Below are positions 55,975 to 64,000 of a stretch of 64,000 nucleotides of DNA, piece by piece. Position 1 is the stretch's first letter, and each line of letters opens with the position of its first letter. The DNA is taken from positions 78,441,193 to 78,505,192 of the forward strand of contig OX465579.1 of assembly GCA_950022655.1 (NCBI GenBank), read 5' to 3'. Source of the DNA: Alentia gelatinosa. Taxonomy: Eukaryota > Annelida > Polychaeta > Phyllodocida > Polynoidae. Position numbers and translations under genes: made by a program. Under the pieces are notes generated by a model. That model ran no database searches and was not told the DNA's origin. It saw only the letters and a list, made by a program, of their open reading frames with translations.

Positions 55975-56543
55975 CAGGGTTCGTACATAGACAGCCCAAT
56001 AAAATTCCAGGCTTTTTCCAGACTTTTCCAGGCTCTAATATTTGTTTTCCAGGCACATAACAATTTGAATCAATACCAGCTTGCTAGTAAATGAAAAGTC
56101 ATTGCTTGTTTTCTGAAGGGTTTATGTCATATCTGGTGAATTTCTTCATCTTCCTTACTACCTTCAGTGGTTTTTCAGTGGTTTGTGATAGATATCTTCA
56201 AATAATTTCTTTTTTTTGCCATTTTTAAATGTGAGGATAAATAATCAAAACCATGCTATATTGTTAGCAATTTTCTATACAAGGTGAAAAAAAAGGTTTT
56301 TGGAACTATTTAATTCAAACCACTGAAATTTCATAGGCAGTCAGGAAAAGTAGTATAAGGAAAGCTAAAAATGACCAGAATTTAATAGACTAAAAAAATT
56401 CTTTTTATGCAAAACTGAATTTTCCAGGCTATTCCAGGTTATATTCCGGGCTCTCTGTAAGAATTCCATGCTTTTCAAGGCCTGGAAAACCCAAAAGCAT
56501 AATTCCAGATTTTTCCAGGTTTTCCAGGCTCTGTACGAACCCT
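55975..56543. mobile_element. 569-bp MITE with CAGGGTTCGTAC ends (hAT-like)
   Basis: Terminal inverted repeats CAGGGTTCGTACA / GTACGAACCCTG flanked by TATA on both sides. TTCCAGG occurs many times near both ends in complementary arrangement, a sub-terminal repeat pattern. CAGGG ends favour hAT; the flanks do not show a clear 8-bp duplication. No transposase. Confidence 0.7.
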
Positions 56544-56944
56544 GTATATATAATTTCTACTCATCGCTACTGTACGCCTATAAGCGTGGCAAAGGCACAT
56601 ATCACGCTTATGACTGGAGCCGCTGGGAGATGGATTGATTGTAATCCAAACGATCCTCCAGTATAAATAAAAGCTTTTTTAAAAATAATACTAAATGTTT
56701 CTAGTCAACTTGATTGTACAATGTGTTTTAATTATGCCCAGTGGAGAGGGACAAGTCTTTCGTAGGTGATAAAAGATTTTTGCACCTTATTTTAAATAAG
56801 TTCACATACAGTTTTATTCCCTAGCTATAACCTGTATAAGGTCTACACATGTATAATAAAATCTTTAACATTCTAATACAAATCAAGGAACAAATATTAA
56901 CAACAGTGGATAGAAACCTGAGACAGCATGTACAGTGTATAGCA

Positions 56945-58325
56945 GCTACCATGAGGCATATTGCATGAACACAGTCTGATCTATAAAGTCAAATGCACAT
57001 CTACCGATTCGGGGTTGAGCGATTAGTTCCCAAATTGTATAGTTGTCGGTAAACTTGTCGCAGGCAAATTACATCACCCGAGTGAGGGTTTTTCCAATGT
57101 TCCATTGTCGCCGACTGGATTTATCAACATGTTGATAAACTTTTGGATAGCAATTTAGGAACATCAACTGACAACTGGTTAGCGACAAAAGAATATCTCA
57201 AGTAAGGGGCAGGGTCACTAATCGTTAGCTGACCCTTGCCTAGCTTCTCCACATCTACCGACTAGGGCCGACTCTGTTAGGATGCCTCGCCTGAGACAAA
57301 GTACCGTTCCTTTGTCGCAGAGAAAGGTACATCAATGCACCAAAATCGGTAGATGTGCACTGGACCTAACATGTACTCCATACAGTGTGGCAAAGGAAAC
57401 CAACCCGTAATTACACAGTATATGTACAGAAACTGTGCATGTGCGAAGCTACAACAATAGGTCAATATGTAATGACTAAAGCTCACGATATGTGATGAGT
57501 TTTCGACTGATATTTTTAAATACTTGGTAAATGACTAGGTATATTAGAAGCCCATTATATTCCTAGGCAGCTGAATTTGGTTATTCTAAATAAAATGAGT
57601 ACATGTCTGTTTGTTAATAATCAGAGATGCGAGTCATGGTTAGAAGAATATAGGAAATAAAATATTTGAAGGCGATTTAAAATATACTTGGTATTTGACT
57701 AGGTATGCAGAAGCCTGCAGGACTACCAAGTTTGGGCAATTACCTTCAGCGATACCTGTGATGGGTAAAGGTAGCCTGTGCTGGTGTATTAAATGACACA
57801 CCATTGTGTCAAAAAAAAATTAAGAAAATTGTAAAAACTGAACACTGTATTTAAAAAATGTGAATGAAATAAAATTTGCTCTTAGCAAAGAAAAATAGGA
57901 AAAAAATATATGTTAAGTGTTTTTTAGGGGGCGATGTATAAGTCTATTAATCATTGATATACTTCTTCACCAATAGCATCTGCATCCACATTTTACCTCT
58001 GCGTACAGGTCTTCTCTGTAAACTATAAATCAATGGTTTACTTTAGCATTAAAATGATAAAAGCAAAGTTTTAAAAAAGTGCGATCTTCCCATCTCATGA
58101 GAATTCATGAGAAAACCATGAAAAATGCCCTGATTTTGAAACTTGGTAGCTCTGCAGTCTGATCTATAACATGTACCCCATACAGTGCGGCATATCAAAC
58201 CAAGCCGTGATGACATGTAAAGACATTGTGCATGTGTGAAGCTAAACCAAAATGTCGATGTGTAAAGACTAAAACTCGCGATATGTGGCTGAGTTTTCAC
58301 TTGCATCCATGAACACTGGCAATGC
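56945..58325 (+). repeat. Local duplication (56971-57500 and 58150-58320)
   Basis: GTCTGATCTATAA, then CATGTACTCCATACAGTG, CTGTGCATGTG and CGATATGTG...GAGTTTTC recur. The left copy carries the Harbinger-like MITE. A smaller repeat (TACTTGGTATTTGACTAGGTAT) appears at 57530 and 57690. Confidence 0.7.
56987..57366. mobile_element. 380-bp Harbinger-like MITE
   Basis: Inverted ends share TGCACATCTACCGATT, flanked by TAA on both sides (56984-56986, 57367-57369). The duplicate at 58160 reads CTATAACATGTACC with no insert, confirming the TAA target. A 3-bp TAA/TTA duplication is typical of PIF/Harbinger. No coding sequence. Confidence 0.75.
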
Positions 58326-59230
58326 TCAAGAGATGACTAGTTTGGCATTATTCCAGTTAGTAGAAGCAATTAAAACCCAAACCTAATTTTAACCTGAAAT
58401 CCCAGGTATATCATATATAGCTCTTTAAAATGTTTTCCCAAGTCTTCTGATAGAAAATACCTGAAAACCCATAGCACTGGCTCCTAGGTTGGCACTGCGA
58501 GATCATATGAAACTGGCGTAACGTCCGATTTTTGTGGTGTAGTGCCCATAGTGTGGCATATATTGATTCTAGTGTCTTTAATTTCATACCCATGTAGTAC
58601 TTTTAATACTTACCTACTGCTGCTCCCTATCAAATATTGATTCTTTACTCAGAGATGTCAGTTTGGGTCATGAGAAAATATAAGAAATATTTTCATGTGG
58701 ATGCAGAGAGACTGGGAAAACATGGAAAACTCATCGTTATTGGCCATAGAATGGGGCTGGGGTATTTGGGGAGGTTTAAATCACTGTTCATTGGTGTGCA
58801 AGAGGCTCAATTTATCCTCTTATTGTTTTACACAAGAAAATAGATTATAAACTGAAAATAAAAACAAGGATTTCCCAGGAAAATAGGAAAACTGACATCT
58901 CTTTGTGCTCCACACTATTTCGCACGCTATTATATTGAGCATGTAGACTTTCACTCCAACATGGTTTCTATGCAATTTATGAATAAATATTAGTAAATTC
59001 GGGTATATGATAAAAATAGAACAATCGACCATGCTTGTACATGCAACAAAACTCGATGTTTTTCTGTGTGACTACAACGTCAACATTAGCAATAGGTGTA
59101 TACATTTATGTATATGTAGATGTATATTGCCAAGCCTACAACAGGGATATATTTGCAATATAAGCATAATTTCATTTGCATATGAACCATTCCTTTTTGT
59201 ATTGTAATAAATCAACTTTTTCCATGTCTG
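58326..59230. other. No gene recognised
   Basis: Frames of 60-75 codons on both strands lack motifs. No arrays. Confidence 0.3.
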
Positions 59231-59404
59231 AATATCAGCACAATGGGACAAAGGAAGGTCGAATATATTGGCAGAACACAGACCAGGGGTGCAGGTCATG
59301 GTTTGTAAGAGAAAATCGCTATGAAAATCTCGAGGACGAACTCAGCTTTTTAGTGTCGGGATTTGCCGTAAGCCATGCTCAGAGCTGTGAGATGCGTGTA
59401 TATA

Positions 59405-60015
59405 GATCAGAGACTGGACAGTGTGGGGACTGGTAGTAAACCATGCTCAGAGCTGTGGGATGTGTGTATATAGATCAGAGACTGGACAGTGTGGGGACTG
59501 ATAGTAAACCATGCTCAGGGCTGTGGGATGTGTGTATATAGATCAGTTAAGGAGACTGGACAGTGTGGGGACTGGTAGTAAAACATGCTCAGAGCTGTGG
59601 GATGTGTGTATATAGATCAGTTTAGGAGCCTGGACAGTGTGGGGACTGGTAGTAAAACATGCTCAGAGCTGTGGGATGTGTGTATATAGATCAGTTAAGG
59701 AGACTGGACAGTGTGGGGACTGGTAGTAAACCATGCTCAGAGCTGTGGGATGTGTGTATATAGATCAGTTAAGGAGACTGGACAGTGTGGGGACTGGTAG
59801 TAAACCATGCTCAGAGCTGTGGGATGTGTGTATATAGATCAGTTTAGGGGACTGGACAGTGTGGGGACTGGTACTAAACCATGCTCAGAGCTGTGGGATG
59901 TTTGTATATAGATCAGTTTAGGGGACTGGACAGTGTGGGGACTGGTAGTAAAACATGCTCAGAGCTGTGGGATGTGTGTATATAGATCAGAGACTGGACA
60001 GTGTGGGGATTCACT
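59405..60015 (+). repeat. Minisatellite, ~61-78-bp units, about 9 copies
   Basis: Each unit contains AGACTGGACAGTGTGGGGAC, TGGTAGTAAACCATGCTCAG and GATGTGTGTATATAGATCAG. Length differs by the presence of a short TTAAGG-containing insert before AGACTGG. The frame at 59176-59436 only enters the first unit and is not called. The following 60016-60940 shows nothing recognisable. Confidence 0.88.
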
Positions 60016-60944
60016 CGCTTTCTGAAATTGAAAAGTTGACGCCTTTCAGTGGCGTATCTGTAACTTGGCCTCTCTTGAGCTTAATTGTGTTATAGCTGTT
60101 GTGTGGCAAATCTGTAGACATGAGGTAATGTTGATCATTATATTAAAGTGAAAATCTTGAGATTTTGGATATCTCAATTCATCATATTACATATACCAGG
60201 TACTTGAATATCCTTGTTGCGAATTCTATGTTAAATTTGTTCTTGTTCTTCATCTATCCATCCCTACACTAGGTACAATATGGTACTGACAATAGACACT
60301 TTCCTCAATGAGTCTGCACCTTGATGAATGGTACACAAATAAATACTAAAAACCACAGGCATGTACACTCCCGATACCTCACTTCACATAAAAACAACAT
60401 GTGTTGTATAAAAAACCTGTTTAACGAGATCCATTTTGGCTGAGATGAGCTACTTGTATATATTGAACGTAGGGCAATATGTCTGCGATAACATCATAAT
60501 CACTGCATTACTCCAGCACATTTCTGGAGTCTTAAGAACCTAGAATCTAGTGATTCCTAATTCATTTTGTTATAGGAGGACGTATGCCATGTCATTCGTC
60601 ACCTTAATAACAACCACTGCACACAACCTGCGAAGTCACGTGACTGTAGTAATCATGCAACCCACTAGAGGGCAGTGATGGCCATTATGGTCAATGGGTG
60701 TCTACAGTTTATTAGTATTAGTGTCATTTTGTATGATTCACCTTAAGATATATAATCTACGCTATTTCCCTAAAATTTGAGTGTTATGATCTAGAAGTTT
60801 TGCAGAACACAAGTCTAACCTGAAAAGTGGGCGTCACCGATCTAGCTTTTGATGTAGATCACATTAGCCTAAGAACTATATTACCGGCGACCACTACACT
60901 TATATCTGCTAAATAAAATAACAGTTGACAATGAGACAATGTAT

Positions 60945-61030
60945 AGAGTAGAACTCTGTTAAGTGGGGCACCTTCTGTTAAAAGCCAAAGTGGTCTGAGT
61001 TGTAAGGTGCCCCCTTACTGGGGAACAACA
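60945..61030. repeat. Possible decayed pogo/Tigger-type repeat
   Basis: GAGTAGAACTCTGTTAAGTG and AAGGTGCCCCCTTACTGGGG resemble the CAGTAGAACCC...AGCGG pattern of the MITE at 14290. Ends not resolved. Confidence 0.3.
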
Positions 61031-61239
61031 TACATGAATAAGAGATGGTCTAGACGAGGCTATATGTTATCTGTATGGCAGATAAAAAAAAACATGAAAA
61101 AGAGAATTCGGTTCAAAGCAAATTGGTCCAAGTAGCAGGGTGCATGGTGGTCCAATCAACAAGTTGCCTTGCCAGTGGCTTCCTCTGTACCAGCAAATGA
61201 TATACTCCATCTTTGTTGTTGAACGACGTACATCTGGTG

Positions 61240-61362
61240 TTATTGACTGGTCTCGGGCTGCGACACCGGCTCGGCGTCGAAGGCCAGCAGCTGTCGCCTC
61301 ACGAGCCGCGCGTACATTCCTCCTGCCTGCAGGAGCTGCGCATGCGTGCCCTGCTCCTCCAC
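61240..61362 (-). CDS. ABCB9/TAP-like ABC half-transporter, last coding exon
   Basis: On the - strand, acceptor TTTGCAG leads into VEEQGTHAQLLQAGGMYARL, VRRQLLAFDAEPVSQPETSQ and TAA (61242-61240), 41 codons with the stop. G-x-H-x-x-L-L-x-x-G-G-x-Y-x-x-L is the standard end of an ABC nucleotide-binding domain, and the text is closest by eye to the ABCB9/TAPL and ABCB8 type. These are homodimeric half-transporters of lysosomal or mitochondrial membranes. Phase 0 joins the exon at 63504-63614 across a 2.1-kb intron. The tail after RRQ is short and unordered. Confidence 0.85.
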   Translation of the reverse strand: MEEQGTHAQLLQAGGMYARLVRRQLLAFDAEPVSQPETSQ

Positions 61363-61474
61363 CTGCAAATATGATGAAATGCAACCAGATTATTTTTATA
61401 TTTATTTCAAATTCTTCCCATTTTGAGAGACCGGTATTTAATACCTTTTCCCACTAGTTAATTTTTTTTTTATT

Positions 61475-61665
61475 ACTATATACCTGTGTGCGAATGTCTA
61501 TGAAATACTGCCTGCTGCTATGGGTATAGTATGAATAAAGTTCACGCCCACTAACTCAGCGGCTTGTAGTGAATGACAGTGGACTTGTACAGCAAAAGGG
61601 GTGTAAATCAATGAGCAAGAAAGTTAGTAAAATGGCGTTTTCAAACGATTAGGAGGTATATAGTA
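61475..61665. repeat. MITE copy with ATATACCTGTGTGCGAATG end
   Basis: Same family as 50230-50690: TATACCTGTGTGCGAATGTC and ATGAAATACTGCCTGCTGCT on the left, AGGAGGTATATAGTAA on the right. Lies in the transporter intron. Confidence 0.55.
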
Positions 61666-61684
61666 AGAAGAAAACACAGTAACT

Positions 61685-61795
61685 GAGACTGTAGGGATGT
61701 CTTTCTCTGTCTTTTGACTCAAAAATACTGCCCTTCGCCTGGGGCATCGGGCCTTATTTTTAAGTCAAAAGACCTCGAACGATCATCCCTATGGG
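61685..61795. repeat. Inverted repeat in the transporter intron
   Basis: GTCTTTTGACTCAAAAATAC pairs with TATTTTTAAGTCAAAAGAC around ...CTTCGCCTGGGGCATCGGG. The architecture matches the foldback at 50440-50497. Confidence 0.6.
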
Positions 61796-61892
61796 CTCAA
61801 TAACTATGTTTTCTCATAATGTGCACCCTGATACATTCAACTCTATGTGGCCATACTAGTCCAAAATACAAAAGCAATTTACTACTAAATAC

Positions 61893-62228
61893 ATAATATT
61901 GACTGGTTTCAGATACAAGCAGTCGTATGTTCCGAGGGGTTGACGCATAGTAATATTCAAGCGCATGTGAGTATATTACACAAAGGCAACTCGGAGGAGC
62001 ATACAACCACTTTTATCTGAAACCAGTCTATATTGTATTTATTATCCACCTTTTCCTGACAAGTGAGGTACCCATATTAGTTCAGTCTAGGTGCGCACTA
62101 TTTTTTCATACACACTATTTTCCATATACACCCCCAGGAGCATACAACATATCTGTATGCTCCGGGTATGTAGATACACGTTCCCCATGTGTTTTCGACG
62201 GACACTTTGTAATAGGTGGATAATAGAG
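61893..62228. repeat. ~335-bp dispersed repeat (copy 2 of 2)
   Basis: Collinear with 22289-22626: GACTGGTTTCAGATACA ... TCTGAAACCAGTC, then TTATTATCCACC ... GGTGGATAATA and GGAGCATACAACATATCTGT. The remainder of the intron to 63503 includes an 85-codon unrecognised frame (62493-62750, minus) and a poly-A tract near 63411-63435, with no gene called. Confidence 0.65.
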
Positions 62229-63503
62229 GTCCTGCTCCACGAGACTTGCCATGAATCCAGCCCCATCAGGCATCTGCCACATGTTCATAGTGTACCAACC
62301 AAAAGTTTTATCATTCTATCGTGATACAGCTGCTGTCCTTGAGTGTGTGACCTGCTCCACCGCACCCATGTCTACAATCTAGTTAACAAGTCTGCTGTGG
62401 CCTGTTACTATCAAGTGTGAATAGTAAGCTGAATGACTGACTCCAAGACTTTGTCCCGTTACAAGCTTTATTGCTGGTGCTACTGCAATGTGCTACACTA
62501 GTCGGACTGACAAGAGTACATCAAGATCAAGGTTATATGCTGGCTCTGTATTTACCGTGTGGGGGCGACCATGTCGATCGTGACCATGGGTCACCTCCAG
62601 CAGCCTATTACGTAGAGCCAGCATGATCAAATAGGCCAAGGGGTGTGTTTCACATACGGATAATTTTGGACATAACAGGTCATACTGCCAGTCCAGTGGA
62701 GCAGGCCAATTAGACTGCCACACTGTGTAATCTGCCGGTTTAACCAGCATTAGCAGGTAATGATATCAGAATTTATTAGATTTAAGATGGAATAATAGAG
62801 CATCCTTCAAATCTATAAATTTTAGAATATTTCTTTGTTTTTTCACGACATCATTATATAAATGTTCAGTACGTGGCTAGGTCTGGTTTGAGGGGCAGCT
62901 ACCGCTTGAATGAGCTCGATGTCTGTTATCGGCTACGTCATCGGAACCGTTCGATTGTGACGACAGCAGCGTAATCATAGCGATTTGCTTGGTGTCAGTT
63001 GTTGACAAATCGGTTTGTGAGTCACAAATTGGGTTTGTCATGTGTTGTCATGGTTAGGGCATGACAACTACAGCGGTTTCATCCTAGGGAATCTTCAGGC
63101 TGCACTGATGGAGACTGATTACAAAGATAAAGTATATCTAGATAATCAGATGACCAAATAAGCGACCCTGTCAACATGTTGTGACAGGTGAATAAACCTG
63201 ACTTTCAATTCTGTGTTTGAATAGGGTAAGATGGGTTTATATGGGTGAATCCAAGGGCGTTTTCACACTTTATTAATGTTTACAAACCAAGGTGGATGTT
63301 CACATTTTAAATATTAGTGAGTTTAATATTAATCGAACGGTTTACGCTGGTTCGTGTCGATCCAACGTGGTGAGACAGTAAAGAGATTTCCCGATCGTAA
63401 CATGGAATAAAAAAATTCAAAAAAAAAAAAAAAAATCATTATATAAAAATAATATTTACCATGGTTAATTTCAAGATAACAGTCAATGATTGACTTTACT
63501 TAC

Positions 63504-63614
63504 CTTTCCCTTGTTGATGACAATGATGCGGTTTGCCCGTTCTACAGTACTGAGTCGATGGGCGACAATTATCACAGTTCGGCCTTTAAAGTTGTTATAA
63601 ATGGCTTCTTGCAC
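63504..63614 (-). CDS. ABCB9/TAP-like ABC half-transporter, penultimate coding exon
   Basis: 111 nt between acceptor TGATAG and donor AAG|gtaagt, both phase 0. It encodes [48 protein letters not shown] holds the H-loop His (His19 of the exon) that contacts ATP gamma-phosphate, and VINKG leads into the last strand. Earlier exons (Walker A, signature, membrane domain) lie beyond 64000. From 63615 to the right edge is intron with no further exon seen. Confidence 0.88.
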
Positions 63615-64000
63615 CTATCAATGCAGAGTTAAACACCAACTTAATCTCACTTACATAGATTGAATGGCCTTTTTCAAATGCATTTGGTAGCTTTTCATTA
63701 CGGTATTTTGGTTGCCCAACAAGATATTTGCAAATACATTGCTTACATCACTAGTGTGCATTTCTTTTTTTTCCTATTTTTTATTAGCGTGCATTTCATG
63801 GTAGTTAGATAAGCACAGCATATTCATGATAAATATGCAATATACTGCTGATGTAATATACTACTATAATCAGTAGTGAAAAAATGATGGTGACCTCTAA
63901 TTTCAAAACATAGACACAATATTTGTATATTTTTTTCTATTTTTTACTCTGGCCCAGTAACGTAACTTTCTACATTTCCTCATGCCAATAGTACTACACA

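Noticed and set aside
62493..62750. 85-codon minus-strand frame as an extra transporter exon
   Set aside because: The exons at 63504-63614 and 61240-61362 join in phase without it and complete the nucleotide-binding domain.

Overview
This is animal nuclear DNA: intron-split genes with GT-AG (and one GC-AG) splice sites, a rhodopsin-like GPCR, a LamG-type domain, the 3' end of an ABCB9/TAP-like transporter, and a dense load of non-LTR retrotransposons, solo LTR, tRNA-derived SINEs, MITEs, foldback elements and satellites. The AT-rich background and repeat types fit a marine invertebrate, possibly a lophotrochozoan, but nothing here fixes the species.

Layout. 0-1 kb: end of an inverted-repeat element and a pyrimidine-rich minisatellite. 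About 1.1-12.0 kb and 15.5-25.7 kb: two copies (A and B) of a diverged segmental duplication in the same orientation. Each carries the same four exons of a LamG/concanavalin-like domain on the + strand. Copy A is clearly broken (a MITE in exon 1, a deletion in exon 2, a stop in exon 4). Copy B keeps all four exons but has one in-frame stop in exon 2. Insertions present in only one copy (MITE, LINE remnants, a 399-bp block with 13-bp direct repeats, a LINE holding a solo LTR) can be dated after the duplication, and the other copy gives the empty site. 12.0-15.5 kb: LINE and SINE remnants, a pogo/Tigger-like MITE and a foldback structure.

26.3-31.0 kb: the most interesting element, a CR1/L2-like non-LTR retrotransposon with an SGNH-hydrolase ORF followed by endonuclease-reverse transcriptase coding sequence carrying only two visible lesions. 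Directly upstream, same strand, is the C-terminal half of a NADAR (YbiA-like) domain broken in a poly-G tract. 31.2-39 kb: a palindromic MITE, a possible small host gene (TATA box and first exon at 31.6-31.8 kb, possible last exon at 35.2-35.4 kb), further LINE pieces, a tyrosine-recombinase remnant and foldback repeats. 39-47 kb: mostly repeats, including a ~160-bp near-perfect palindrome, a 24-bp satellite and a 791-bp inverted-repeat element.

47.4-49.1 kb: an intact single-exon class A GPCR on the - strand and a deleted tandem pseudogene beside it. 49.2-61 kb: satellites (201 bp, ~61-78 bp), a local duplication whose copies differ by a SINE, and hAT-like and Harbinger-like MITEs. 61.2-63.6 kb: the last two coding exons of an ABCB9-like transporter on the - strand, which continues beyond the right edge.

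All functional statements rest on motif recognition by eye; no database search was possible.
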